45,617 nt of DNA from Polyangiaceae bacterium (GCA_029941785.1 JAPYTK010000017.1:1-45617); one strand, 5' to 3'; positions 1 through 8,726 are shown, counted from the stretch's first letter. Notes: a model not told the origin generated them from the sequence alone. Numbers and translations are program-made.

Positions 1-43
1 CTTTCATGCTCGCATCTGCGGCCACCGTGGAAGCGGCGTCAAA

Positions 44-1207
44 CTACTTCTTCTTGAAGCTCACGAGATCGGACACCTCATGTGACCCGTCTACAATGGC
101 CGCCACGACGCCATCCTCGTCCCCGAGAAGGTGTCGCCGACCGAAGGCGAGCGCGTAGGCGTTGACGATGGGAAATCCCAACTCGTCGCTGATCCCCTCG
201 CAATTGCCCAGACCGAAGAGTTGATGACAACCGCCCGCGATCTCGACCCATGTCATGTCGATACCGCTGACTTGGTCGAAGAGCCCAGCGGCGCCCACAT
301 CGTCATCACCGCCCGTAAGAAACAAGATCGGGACCGGGACCGCGTCGTAACCATCTTGACCAAAAAACATATCGCGCGGACGACCCGCCATCGGCAAAAT
401 GGCTTGCACGCGCGAATCTGAAAGATCCGTCTCGAAGGCAGCGACTTCAGCTTCGGTGCACATCTTCGCGGGAAATTCTCCGGCCTCACAGGCAGCGCGA
501 ACGGCGTTCATGTCGTACGCAGCCCCCCCTGAGGCCCAGGTCGTATAACACCCAAAACTATGACCGCTCATGACGACGCCCCCCGTATCCACCTTGCCTG
601 CGAGCGGATCGCTCTCGGGTAGATCCTCCAGGGCGTCGAGCGCAGCCCGAATGTCGAGCGGTCGTTCGAAGTAGTGCTTGGTCGGCAAGGGATCCACAGC
701 CCCCGCCAGGGTGTTGTCCTTGTGATCCGGAGCCACCACCACCCAGCCGTGGGTCGCCAAGTGACGCCACACCTCCGAGCTGTTGCCACCGAACCCCTTG
801 TGCCCGTGGGAATGGACCCACACCGGGTAGGTGCCGCCATACGCTGGCGGGGCCAGGCTCGCATCCGCGAAGACGTCGGGATCGAGCAAGAATAGCTCGT
901 AACGGGGAGGCTCACCGTCGGTATCTTGAGTGGGGTACCAGAGGTTGACCGTGATGGTCCGCTCACCGGCTCCGGCGAGAGAGGAATAGGTGGTCTCGAT
1001 CGTCCGATAACCCGCAGCGAATGGACCGTCGTCTTGTACGGCGTAGGTGAGGGGATCGGGCACGACGGGCGGCGGCGAATCCTCGCCGGACCCACAACCC
1101 CCGAGCATCATGACGAGCGCCGCGATCGCGATGTGCCTGACGAAGCCGAGGGCCGACGGCCCTGGCGTGCCAAACCGAAAGAAGAAGCCTGTCATCGGCG
1201 CCAGCAT
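44..1207 (-). CDS. alpha/beta hydrolase lipoprotein (PAF-acetylhydrolase/dienelactone-hydrolase-like)
   Basis: 387-residue secreted esterase-type hydrolase. I start it at the ATG at 1205-1207 (a second ATG lies at 1193-1195) because this puts a signal peptide with lipobox LGGC directly before a Ser/Pro-rich linker; the frame stays open further upstream but that part has no signal-like character. The nucleophile elbow is GHSFGC. A candidate acid lies in the GGDDD loop and a candidate His in GGCHQLFG, so the triad looks complete. The HSHGHKG and PDHKDN stretches near the oxyanion side resemble platelet-activating-factor acetylhydrolase-like and dienelactone-hydrolase-like proteins. Anchored to the envelope, it probably hydrolyses an ester; the substrate is unknown. 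It is divergent from the DUF1592 operon and ends 43 bases from the window edge. The fold is well supported, the substrate is not. Confidence 0.85.
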   Translation of the reverse strand: MLAPMTGFFFRFGTPGPSALGFVRHIAIAALVMMLGGCGSGEDSPPPVVPDPLTYAVQDDGPFAAGYRTIETTYSSLAGAGERTITVNLWYPTQDTDGEPPRYELFLLDPDVFADASLAPPAYGGTYPVWVHSHGHKGFGGNSSEVWRHLATHGWVVVAPDHKDNTLAGAVDPLPTKHYFERPLDIRAALDALEDLPESDPLAGKVDTGGVVMSGHSFGCYTTWASGGAAYDMNAVRAACEAGEFPAKMCTEAEVAAFETDLSDSRVQAILPMAGRPRDMFFGQDGYDAVPVPILFLTGGDDDVGAAGLFDQVSGIDMTWVEIAGGCHQLFGLGNCEGISDELGFPIVNAYALAFGRRHLLGDEDGVVAAIVDGSHEVSDLVSFKKK

Positions 1208-1252
1208 ATCGCCCACAGGCGGCACAGAACAGGTTATAGTGCCCGCGGCCTT

Positions 1253-1269
1253 GAGCACACGCGGTGCTC
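1253..1269. promoter_or_regulatory. inverted repeat GAGCAC-N5-GTGCTC upstream of the DUF1592 operon
   Basis: Perfect 6-bp arms with a 5-base spacer in the 94-bp gap between divergent genes. A TATAGT that could be a -10 box lies just upstream at 1235-1240, so the repeat would form a hairpin at the 5' end of the DUF1592 transcript. It is followed by a pyrimidine-rich stretch up to the ATG at 1302 with no Shine-Dalgarno sequence. It could be an operator or a leader hairpin. Confidence 0.35.
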
Positions 1270-1301
1270 GCCCTTCTCTTTTCTCCTGCTTTCCCTTCCC
1301 T

Positions 1302-2963
1302 ATGCGACGATTCCCCAAACTGGCGCCGCTCAGTCTCTTCTCCGCGGCTGCCGTATTCATCGCTGCGTGCAGCGGGGATGCTCCGCCTCCGCAGCCAACG
1401 GACACCTCTCCCATCCCGGTGAGCGCAGCGGCCGACGTCGCGCTGAAGCGCCTCACGCGTGCTCAGTACACCAAAGCGATTCAGGATGTGCTCGGCCAAG
1501 CGATCGCGGTGCCGATCTCCCTCGAGCCCGACGACGAAGTCGACGGTTTTTTCTCGGTAGGCTCCTCCGAAGCGGGGATCTCAGCACTGGGTGTCGAACG
1601 CTACGAGTCGGCAGCCTACGTCGTCGCCGAACAAGCCATGGTGGCGGGCGACACGCGCGACGCCATCATGCCCTGCAAGCCGAATGGCATAGTCGATGAG
1701 GGTTGCGCGGAGAACTTCGTAGGCATCGTGGGTCGAAGGCTCTTCCGTCGGCCACTCGACACAGACGAAGTGAAACGGTACGCAACGGTCGCCAACACCA
1801 GCGCCCAGACGCTTGGCGACTTCCATGAAGGCCTCGGCTTCGCGCTCGCAGGGATGCTGCAATCACCGCACTTCTTGTTCAGGGTCGAACTCGGCTCGCC
1901 AAACAACGCCAAACAGATGCCCTATGGCGATTATGAGATGGCCACCCGGCTCGCCTTCTTTCTGTGGAACACCACACCCGACGATGAGCTGCTCGATGCA
2001 GCTGAGCGCGGTGAATTGATGGCGGAAGAGGGTCTGCGGATCCAGGTCGATCGACTACTCGCCTCCGAGCGGGCACGGGCCGGTGTTCGTAATTTCTTTC
2101 TCGAACGCTTCAACCTCTACGAGCTCGACGCTCTCGTGAAAGACGCGGAGTTGTTCACCTCGATGAGCGCCGACCTCGGTCCCGACGCAAGAGAGGAAAC
2201 GCTGCGGACGGTCGAGGACCTCGTGTTTGACCGCCAGGCGGATTATCGCACGCTGTTCACCTCGGGCCACACCATCATCAACCGTCGCCTGGCCGCTCTG
2301 TACGGTGTGCCTGCCCCCGCGTTGGAGGGATTTGGTAAAACCGAGTTTTCCGCATCGAGCCCGCGTGCCGGACTGCTCGGCCAGCTCAGCGTGCTCGCGC
2401 TGCACGCGCACTCCGTCTCCACCTCCGCCACCCTCCGGGGACTCTTCATCCGCTCCACGCTCCTTTGCCAAACCGTGCCTGCACCACCGGCGAACGTGAA
2501 CACCACCCTTCCCGAGCCGTCCAACGCCATGCCTACCTTGCGCGACCGCATCGGCGAACATCTGAAGTCCCCGTCCTGCGCCGCATGTCACCAACTGCTC
2601 GACCCGATTGGCCTGGGCCTCGAGCGCTTCGATGGCATCGGTAAGTTTCGCGAGCAAGAGAGCGGCTTCGACATCGATCCGAGCGGTGACCTAGACGATG
2701 TTCCCTTCGCGGACGCGCGTGAGCTCGGCAGCCTCGTTGCCGCCCACCCTGACACCGTCCGCTGCCTGGTGCGCCATCTGTACCGGTATGCGACGAGCCA
2801 TTACGAGACGGCCGGGGAGGACAGCTTGCTCAAGGAATTGATGGCCCGCTTCGAACAGGACGGCTTTCGCATCAAGCCGCTCTTGCGGCACATCGCGCTG
2901 AGCGAGGGCTTTCGTTTTGGCAGCGAGGCCCCAACCGAGGCTCCCGAAAAGGAGGCCAACTGA
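1302..2963 (+). CDS. DUF1592/DUF1588/DUF1585-type lipoprotein with a CxxCH motif
   Basis: 553-residue protein of the family that in Planctomycetes and Myxococcota carries the DUF1587-1595-1592-1588-1585 series. The start at 1302 gives a signal peptide with lipobox IAAC (Cys23). LKRLTRAQYTKAIQDVLG near the N-terminus matches the DUF1587 motif, and a C-terminal PSCAACHQLLDPIGLGLE (C426-x-x-C429-H430) matches DUF1588. CxxCH is the covalent haem-c attachment motif, so it may be a periplasmic c-type cytochrome-like protein, but haem binding in this family is inference. Its stop overlaps the next gene's start (TGATG) and AAGGAGG at 2949-2955 serves that start, so the two are translationally coupled. 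The biochemical function is unknown. Confidence 0.9.
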   Translation: MRRFPKLAPLSLFSAAAVFIAACSGDAPPPQPTDTSPIPVSAAADVALKRLTRAQYTKAIQDVLGQAIAVPISLEPDDEVDGFFSVGSSEAGISALGVERYESAAYVVAEQAMVAGDTRDAIMPCKPNGIVDEGCAENFVGIVGRRLFRRPLDTDEVKRYATVANTSAQTLGDFHEGLGFALAGMLQSPHFLFRVELGSPNNAKQMPYGDYEMATRLAFFLWNTTPDDELLDAAERGELMAEEGLRIQVDRLLASERARAGVRNFFLERFNLYELDALVKDAELFTSMSADLGPDAREETLRTVEDLVFDRQADYRTLFTSGHTIINRRLAALYGVPAPALEGFGKTEFSASSPRAGLLGQLSVLALHAHSVSTSATLRGLFIRSTLLCQTVPAPPANVNTTLPEPSNAMPTLRDRIGEHLKSPSCAACHQLLDPIGLGLERFDGIGKFREQESGFDIDPSGDLDDVPFADARELGSLVAAHPDTVRCLVRHLYRYATSHYETAGEDSLLKELMARFEQDGFRIKPLLRHIALSEGFRFGSEAPTEAPEKEAN

Positions 2964-4297
2964 TGTCCCTCAAGCTCAACCGCCGAACCCTGCTGCGCGG
3001 TGCCTTTGGCGCCACAGCCATCGGTGTGGCCTTGCCCGCCCTGGAGGTTTTCTTGTCGGAGCATGGCAATGCCTATGCCGATGGCAGCGGCTTTCCGGTG
3101 CGCTTCGGGTGGTGGTTCTTCGGCAACGGTGTCCATATGGACAATTGGATGCCTGCCGGCAATGGTCCCACCTGGGAGCTCTCGCCACAACTCGCCCCTC
3201 TCGCCCCCGTCAAGGAGGACATCACGGTCGTTAGCGGCCTGAAGGTGTACTGCGAAAACAGCGTGCCTCACGGCAGCGGCCCGGCCGGGGTCTTGACCGG
3301 AGCTCCGCTTGGCAAGGCAGGAGAGAACTTCGCCTCGTCAGCGCTCGGCGCCGCCACCATCGATCAGGTCGTCGCGAACGCCATCGGAAACGACACCCGC
3401 TTCCGGTCGCTCGAGATCGGCGTGGAAGACTCGCATCATTCCTTGTCTTATGTGGCGGACGGCACGAGCAACACGCCAGAGACCAGCCCCAAGGCGCTCT
3501 TCGAACGTCTCTTCGGCATGGGTTTTGTGGCCCCGGGCGACGAGCCGATCATCGATCCGAAATGGGCCTTGCGTCGCAGCGTGCTCGACGCTGTGTCGGA
3601 AGACGCCACGCAGCTCAAGAAGCGGCTCGGCTACGCGGACAAGCTCCGTATCGATCGACACTTCGACAACATCCGTGCGCTGGAAAAACAAATCGCCAAA
3701 CTCGAAGACGATCCCCCGAACCTCGCTGCTTGCGCCAAAGCGAACGCACCTCTGGACGCCTATCCACCCGATAACGACGTCCCGCAAATGTCGGCCAAAC
3801 ACCGCGCGATGGCCGACATGATGGCGATGTCGCTGGCCTGCGATCAGACGCGGGTGTTCAGCGTGATGTTCAGCACCCCGGTGAACAACGTGCGTTACCC
3901 GGGAACGAGCGCCGGGCATCACAAACTCACGCACGACGAACTGGGCGAGCAACCCGAGGTTCACGGCATCGTGGTGCAAATCATCGAGGAACTGTCCTAC
4001 TTTCTCCAGGCCATGAAGAATGTCGAAGAAGGAGATGGCACCCTCCTCGATCACTCGGCCGTGCTCGCCTTCTCAGATTGTTCCTTCGGCAAATCGCACG
4101 CCATCGACAACTACCCGCTCCTCGTGGCCGGCGCCGCCGACGGAGCACTGAAGAAGGGGGTTCACTACAAATCTCCGGCCGCCGAAAACGCGAGCAAGCT
4201 CGGCTTCACGCTTCTACGCGCGATGGGTTTGCCCGTTACAGAATTCGGCGCTGCTGAAGGCCTCGTCACCGAGGGCCTGAGCGACATCGAAACCTGA
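2963..4297 (+). CDS. DUF1552 domain-containing Tat-exported protein
   Basis: 444-residue partner of the preceding DUF1592 protein; these two families are regularly adjacent. The N-terminus carries a twin-arginine signal (RRTLLRG, residues 7-13, then a hydrophobic stretch), suggesting export as a folded protein. The family is distantly related to DUF1501/sulfatase-like proteins. Visible conserved stretches include GWWFFGNGVHMDNWMP, SAGHHKLTHD and AFSDCSFGKSHAIDNYP; the His- and Asp-rich patches could bind metal. The ATG lies inside the upstream stop (TGATG) behind a strong AAGGAGG. Which protein depends on the other, and the substrate, are unknown. Confidence 0.9.
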   Translation: MSLKLNRRTLLRGAFGATAIGVALPALEVFLSEHGNAYADGSGFPVRFGWWFFGNGVHMDNWMPAGNGPTWELSPQLAPLAPVKEDITVVSGLKVYCENSVPHGSGPAGVLTGAPLGKAGENFASSALGAATIDQVVANAIGNDTRFRSLEIGVEDSHHSLSYVADGTSNTPETSPKALFERLFGMGFVAPGDEPIIDPKWALRRSVLDAVSEDATQLKKRLGYADKLRIDRHFDNIRALEKQIAKLEDDPPNLAACAKANAPLDAYPPDNDVPQMSAKHRAMADMMAMSLACDQTRVFSVMFSTPVNNVRYPGTSAGHHKLTHDELGEQPEVHGIVVQIIEELSYFLQAMKNVEEGDGTLLDHSAVLAFSDCSFGKSHAIDNYPLLVAGAADGALKKGVHYKSPAAENASKLGFTLLRAMGLPVTEFGAAEGLVTEGLSDIET

Positions 4298-4309
4298 GAG
4301 AACCAGACC

Positions 4310-5224
4310 ATGCTCTTGTCCCCTTCCCGTCCTCTCGCGCCACGCTGCTCAGTGCCATGGATCGCAGCGCTCGCGCTGAGCACCACGGCCTGCGGCGGTC
4401 TGGACGAAGATCCCATCAGCTGCATGGCCACCGGTGAAACCAAGGCAGCGGTCGTCACCTACGCAACCTTTGCACGAGTCATCGACGAAGACAGTCTGAT
4501 GGCGGAGGGGCTCAACCTCGACGGGGCGGAGAGCGAACGAGGCGGAGACACGGGCTGCGCCAAGCAGGATTTTACCGCCACGGACGGCCGTAAGGGTATC
4601 GACAATCAGTTCGGCATGCTCCTGCCGATCATCGAAAACTACGTCGGTACGGAGAACATCGACGCTTTGCTCTCGGCGGCGATCGCCAATGGCCAGCTCC
4701 TGTTGGTCCTTGCGGTATCCGGCGTCGACGACCCAATGAACGACGAGTGCGTCGAGGTGCGGCTCGGTTCGGGCGCCGGGACACCCTATCTCGACACCCA
4801 AGGAACCTACGAGCAGTACCAGACCTTCGGGTTCGATTCTTCCGAAACACCCGTCAGCCACTTCACGACCGGACGGATCATCGATGGGGTACTCGAGGCG
4901 GGCCCCGCGCCGGCCACTCTCCCGGTGCGTATCCTGGACGCGGCGTTCGAGCTAAAACTACTCAACGCACACCTTCGCATGGACGTGACTCACGACCCTG
5001 TCGGCGATGGGATCCGGCTCGAGGGATACGCGGCGGGCGGGGTGGACGTCGAACAATTTCGCGGGATCATCAAGGAGCTCAACATTGGCGACGATGTCAT
5101 CAACACCGTCACGCCCATCGTCGGCACGCTCGCTGACCTCGGCCCCGACGAAGAAGGTCGCTGCCAGCACGTGTCGGCCGCCCTGCGGCTCAAGACGACC
5201 GAGGCCTTCTTGCTAGAAGACTGA
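4310..5224 (+). CDS. lipoprotein of unknown function, third gene of the DUF1592/DUF1552 operon
   Basis: 304 residues, starting 12 bp after the DUF1552 stop, with GAGAGAACC as a weak ribosome-binding site. The signal peptide ends in STTAC (Cys28), a usable lipobox. The mature part is acidic, alpha/beta in character, with a few scattered Cys (after DEDPIS, in DTGCAKQDF, in DECVEV, in EGRCQH). I recognise no domain. Position alone suggests it acts with the DUF1592/DUF1552 pair at the outer membrane. It may be a lineage-specific accessory. Confidence 0.75.
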   Translation: MLLSPSRPLAPRCSVPWIAALALSTTACGGLDEDPISCMATGETKAAVVTYATFARVIDEDSLMAEGLNLDGAESERGGDTGCAKQDFTATDGRKGIDNQFGMLLPIIENYVGTENIDALLSAAIANGQLLLVLAVSGVDDPMNDECVEVRLGSGAGTPYLDTQGTYEQYQTFGFDSSETPVSHFTTGRIIDGVLEAGPAPATLPVRILDAAFELKLLNAHLRMDVTHDPVGDGIRLEGYAAGGVDVEQFRGIIKELNIGDDVINTVTPIVGTLADLGPDEEGRCQHVSAALRLKTTEAFLLED

Positions 5225-5272
5225 CGCCCCGCGGCGCACGGCGGCCTCTCGCCCCCTACCCTCGCCGAGATA

Positions 5273-5286
5273 TTTCGTGTACGAAA
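5273..5286. promoter_or_regulatory. inverted repeat TTTCGT-GT-ACGAAA, candidate operator
   Basis: Perfect 6-bp arms separated by 2 bases, 17 bp upstream of the ATG of the epimerase-like gene at 5303 and inside an A/T-rich patch. The size and symmetry suit a dimeric helix-turn-helix repressor. No regulator gene is adjacent. Confidence 0.35.
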
Positions 5287-5302
5287 CAATCGAGCTGCGG
5301 CT

Positions 5303-6439
5303 ATGAGCAAAAAAGCAAACAAGGACGCATACGACATCGTCACGGGCGCCTTCGGCTTCTCGGGAAGCTACGTGGTGAGGACCTTGCTGAACAGCGGACG
5401 CTCGGTGATCGCCACCGATCTCGAAGCGACCGCCAGCGACCCGGACAAACGCCAGCTCCTCGAAGCTCTCGGCGTCGACCTCAGCCACCCGAAGCTGCGC
5501 ATCGTGCCCGCCAATCTACTTGAGCCCGCTTCGCTGAAGCCTCTGTTCGAGACGCCGATAGCCCGCATTTTCCATCCCGCCTCCCTCTACGACTATTCCG
5601 CGTCACTCGAGCGGCTCCGGAGCATCAACGTCGAGGGGACCCGCAACCTCCTCGATGCCGTTGGCGAGCGGAAGATCGAGCGCTTCATTCACTGGAGCAC
5701 CTGCGGTGTGTTCGGCAAACCCGTTACCGTCGCCGAGGGCCGGCAGCGTAACGTTCCATTCTCTGAAAGCTCCTCATCACCGAAAAATGCAGTGAGCGGC
5801 GCTCGCGGACCGGAGGGCACCCCGCTGGTCAACGCCTACTCCGTCAGCAAATGGGAACAAGAACAACTCGTGTGGGCGGCCCATCGCGACAGGGATCTCC
5901 CTCTCACGGTGATCCGCCCAGCGCCGATCTACGGCCCGGGCAGCCAATACGGTCACTGCGGGATCATCCAGTCCATCGCCCGCGGCTTGCTTCCCGCCAT
6001 TCCGGCGGACGCGAAGAACTTCGTCACCACCTCCGTGCATGTCCAAGATGTGGCCCGCTTCGCGTGCTTCATCGCTGAACGGGAAGACGCTCTCGGCGAA
6101 GACTACAACGTGGTCGACCAGAGCATCGTCAGCTACCACGAATTCTTGCACTACATCGCACTGCTGACCGGACGACCGATGTTCGACCTGCCCCTCATCA
6201 AGAACCGATGGCTACGCCCCGCCATGGTCGGCATGGCGACCGCCTGGACCTTCCTCGAGCGTCGCTTCGGCGTTCCGAGACTGCGGGTTCTCGAGGTACA
6301 GAGTGCCGAATACATCGCCTCGAGTTACTGGCTGTCCAACCGAAAGAGCCTGAGCACGGGATTTCAGTACGACTATCCGGACGTGCGTGAAGGACTCAAA
6401 GACACCGTGGCGTGGATGACCGAGCGCGGCTGGATTTGA
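5303..6439 (+). CDS. NAD(P)-dependent epimerase/dehydratase (extended SDR, 3-beta-HSD-like)
   Basis: 378-residue cytoplasmic oxidoreductase. The N-terminus carries the Rossmann motif TGAFGFSG (G15-x-x-G18-x-x-G21) followed by an acidic D at the end of beta-2 (IATDLE), which favours NAD(H). STCGVFG supplies the catalytic Ser/Thr region, and the Tyr-Lys pair is in YSVSK (Y179, K183). RPAPIYGPGSQYG matches the substrate loop of extended SDRs such as sugar epimerases and 3-beta-hydroxysteroid dehydrogenases. The NVEGTRNLLDA segment is also typical. The substrate cannot be told: sugar nucleotide, sterol or dihydroflavonol-like are all possible. It has its own promoter region with an inverted repeat and is followed closely by the metallopeptidase/ATP-grasp pair. 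Confidence 0.88.
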   Translation: MSKKANKDAYDIVTGAFGFSGSYVVRTLLNSGRSVIATDLEATASDPDKRQLLEALGVDLSHPKLRIVPANLLEPASLKPLFETPIARIFHPASLYDYSASLERLRSINVEGTRNLLDAVGERKIERFIHWSTCGVFGKPVTVAEGRQRNVPFSESSSSPKNAVSGARGPEGTPLVNAYSVSKWEQEQLVWAAHRDRDLPLTVIRPAPIYGPGSQYGHCGIIQSIARGLLPAIPADAKNFVTTSVHVQDVARFACFIAEREDALGEDYNVVDQSIVSYHEFLHYIALLTGRPMFDLPLIKNRWLRPAMVGMATAWTFLERRFGVPRLRVLEVQSAEYIASSYWLSNRKSLSTGFQYDYPDVREGLKDTVAWMTERGWI

Positions 6440-6459
6440 CAGCGAACGCCCACTAGCAA

Positions 6460-6488
6460 TTGCGACTTGGTCCGTGGACGCCTACCAT
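6460..6488 (+). promoter_or_regulatory. candidate sigma-70 promoter TTGCGA-17-TACCAT
   Basis: A -35-like TTGCGA (6460-6465) and a -10-like TACCAT (6483-6488) are spaced by 17 bp. Transcription would start around 6495, only a few bases before the ATG at 6499, which has no Shine-Dalgarno sequence. This implies a leaderless transcript for the metallopeptidase/ATP-grasp pair and argues against the TTG at 6460 as the start. Confidence 0.4.
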
Positions 6489-6498
6489 TGTGCCCTCG

Positions 6499-7515
6499 AT
6501 GGCGTGCTTCGATTGGGCTGACTGGCCAGCGGACGAATTACTTGATGTGCGCTTGTGCGATCTGCGCGTGCACATCGACGGCACCTGGCTCGAGGCGATG
6601 GCCGGCCAAATCCATCGTGAACTCGGCCGCCGCGATCTACGGCTGAAGCCCCATTTCTGGTTGTCCGACGAGTGGTTCTCGCCCGACGGGGTCCCAGGAG
6701 TAGCCCTGCCGTTTTACCTCGCTCACCCGCGCCTCATGCGACTCGAACGGAAACAGATGCTCGCGGTCGAGGGGGGCAGTCGCACCGATTGCCTCAAGCT
6801 CATGCGTCACGAGGTGGGGCACGCCATCCAGCACGGCTTTCAACTTCACCGTCGTCGCAAATGGCAGCAGATCTTCGGAAAGGCTTCGGTAAAATATCCC
6901 GAACATTACCGACCCAACCCTGCGAGCAAACGCTTCGTCGAACATCTGGACGGCTGGTACGCCCAAGCCCACCCGGTGGAAGACTTTGCCGAGACCTTCG
7001 CCGTGTGGCTGAAGGCTCGATCGAATTGGGAGGAACGGTACGCGGGCTGGCCGGCCCTTCGAAAGCTCGAGTATGTCGAAGAATTGATGACCGAACTAGC
7101 GGGCATCAAACCCACGGTGCGGAGCCGCACCAAGCCCTACTCCCTGTCTCGCTTGCGCTTCACCTTGCGCACGCACTACCGCCGCAAACGAGAGCGCTTT
7201 ACTATTGGCTATTCGGAGATGCATGACCGCGATCTCCGACGACTATTCAGCGACGATTCCAAGTACCGACGACGACCGGCCGCCGCGGCTTTCTTGCGGC
7301 AAAACCGACGGGAGATCCGAGAACTCGTCGCCAATTGGTCGGGCGAATACATCTTCACGCTCGATCAAATCCTCAAAGAGATGATCGGCCGCTGCCGCGA
7401 ACTCAAACTCCGGCTCACCAAGAACGAACGAGATACCAAACTCGACTTTGCCATCATGCTCACCGTGCACACGATTCAATATCTCCACCGAGGACGTGAA
7501 TGGCATCCCATGTAA
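6499..7515 (+). CDS. putative zinc-binding metallopeptidase (gluzincin-like)
   Basis: 338 residues from the ATG at 6499; the frame is open from a TTG at 6460, but the promoter-like boxes there favour 6499. The zinc-binding motif is HEVGH (H104, E105, H108) within LMRHEVGHAIQHGF, and a downstream acidic helix, VEDFAETFAVWL (about 155-168), offers the third ligand. This layout fits the Pfam family 'putative zinc-binding metallo-peptidase'. There is no signal peptide, so it is cytoplasmic. The C-terminal half is rich in Arg/Lys and helical. It overlaps the ATP-grasp gene by 16 bp, so the two are co-translated. Such pairs suggest formation and trimming of a small peptide-like product, but the substrate is unknown. 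Confidence 0.82.
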   Translation: MACFDWADWPADELLDVRLCDLRVHIDGTWLEAMAGQIHRELGRRDLRLKPHFWLSDEWFSPDGVPGVALPFYLAHPRLMRLERKQMLAVEGGSRTDCLKLMRHEVGHAIQHGFQLHRRRKWQQIFGKASVKYPEHYRPNPASKRFVEHLDGWYAQAHPVEDFAETFAVWLKARSNWEERYAGWPALRKLEYVEELMTELAGIKPTVRSRTKPYSLSRLRFTLRTHYRRKRERFTIGYSEMHDRDLRRLFSDDSKYRRRPAAAAFLRQNRREIRELVANWSGEYIFTLDQILKEMIGRCRELKLRLTKNERDTKLDFAIMLTVHTIQYLHRGREWHPM

Positions 7516-8534
7516 AAAAACGACGCGTCCTCGTCATCATGCACGAGAGCTTGGTGCCGCCACCCGATTCGAAGTCGTACACCTTTGAAGAACGACAGGA
7601 GTTTCGCACCGAGGATGATGTCGTCACGGGCCTACGTGAACTCGGCCACGACGTCCAAACCCTCGGCCTCAGCGATTCACTCACCCCGTTGCGGCAGGCG
7701 ATCCGTGAGTGGCAACCCCACGTGGTCTTCAACCTGCTCGAGGAATTTCACGGCGAGGTCGTGTACGACTATCACCTCGTCGCCTACCTCGAACTGAAAC
7801 GTGTCGCGTATACCGGCTGCAACCCACGGGGTTTGCTGATCGCTCGAGACAAGGCACTGTCAAAAAAGATCCTCCATTACCATCGGGTCAAGGTGCCCCG
7901 TTTTCACACCTTCATGCGAGGTCGGAAGGTCAAGCGACCCAAACACCTCGACTTCCCCCTCATCGTCAAGTCGCTCATCCACGAAGCCTCCTACGGCATC
8001 GCGCAGGCATCCGTCGTCCACGACGACGAGGCGTTGGGTGAACGCGTCCGTTTCATTCACACGAAGATCGGTACGGACGCCATCGTCGAGCAGTTCATCG
8101 ACGGCCGCGAAGTTTACGCGGCCGTGCTCGGCAACCAACGGCTCAAGGTGTTTCCGACGTGGGAGCTCAACCTCAGCGGCCTACCGGATGACGCCGTCAA
8201 GATCGCCACCCGCAAGGTCAAATGGGATCTCGCCTACCAAGCGCGACACAAGGTCACCATCGCGGCAGCCAAGGGGCTGAGCGATGAACTGCAAGCTCAC
8301 ATCCAGCGGACGAGCAAACGCATCTGTCGGTGCCTCGGGCTCGATGGCTATGTGCGGATCGATTACCGGCTCACTCCAGACGGGCAGCTGTATTTTCTGG
8401 AGGCGAACCCCAACCCCGACGTGGCGTACGAAGAAGAGTTCTCCAGCGCCGCGGAGGCGGCCGGACTGAAGTACAATGATCTGCTTCAACGGATCATCAG
8501 CCGCGGCATGAGTCGCGGCCTCGGGAAGGTCTGA
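7500..8534 (+). CDS. ATP-grasp ligase related to D-Ala-D-Ala ligase
   Basis: 344 residues. The ATG at 7500 lies inside the metallopeptidase gene, with GAGGA about 6 bases before it. The layout is that of D-alanine-D-alanine ligase: an N-terminal pre-ATP-grasp domain (VLVIMHESLVPP), a central lobe with FPLIVKSLIHEASYGIAQ (nucleotide-binding Lys and Gly-rich-like loop) and VEQFIDGREVYAAVLG, and a C-terminal metal-binding stretch GYVRIDYRL...YFLEANPNP in which E and N bind Mg. Cell-wall Ddl is usually next to mur/fts genes; this one is next to a metallopeptidase, so it more likely joins another carboxylate and amine. It is ordinarily annotated as D-Ala-D-Ala ligase family. The real substrates are unknown. 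Confidence 0.85.
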   Translation: MASHVKKRRVLVIMHESLVPPPDSKSYTFEERQEFRTEDDVVTGLRELGHDVQTLGLSDSLTPLRQAIREWQPHVVFNLLEEFHGEVVYDYHLVAYLELKRVAYTGCNPRGLLIARDKALSKKILHYHRVKVPRFHTFMRGRKVKRPKHLDFPLIVKSLIHEASYGIAQASVVHDDEALGERVRFIHTKIGTDAIVEQFIDGREVYAAVLGNQRLKVFPTWELNLSGLPDDAVKIATRKVKWDLAYQARHKVTIAAAKGLSDELQAHIQRTSKRICRCLGLDGYVRIDYRLTPDGQLYFLEANPNPDVAYEEEFSSAAEAAGLKYNDLLQRIISRGMSRGLGKV

Positions 8535-8580
8535 ACCGCTGTTTTCCGTGCGAAGAGGCTCAACCACTATATGGTCGTGC

Positions 8581-8596
8581 CGAATCATTTAATTCG
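8581..8596 (+). terminator. weak hairpin followed by a T-rich stretch
   Basis: CGAAT-N6-ATTCG followed by CTTTATTTTGCTT, 46 bases after the ATP-grasp stop. It could end that transcript, but the stem is short. It sits in an unusually A/T-rich patch that could instead belong to the promoter of the Cys-rich lipoprotein at 8727. Nothing else is seen in the 8535-8726 gap. Confidence 0.3.
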
Positions 8597-8726
8597 CTTT
8601 ATTTTGCTTATGTTTACACGGCACAGAGGTCATCCTGTACTCAGCAGTCGCCGCTAGGCTAACCTTGGCACAGCACGAAACGTCGAATGCGAAACGAACG
8701 TGGAACCTTGAACGAGGCAGGTTGTG

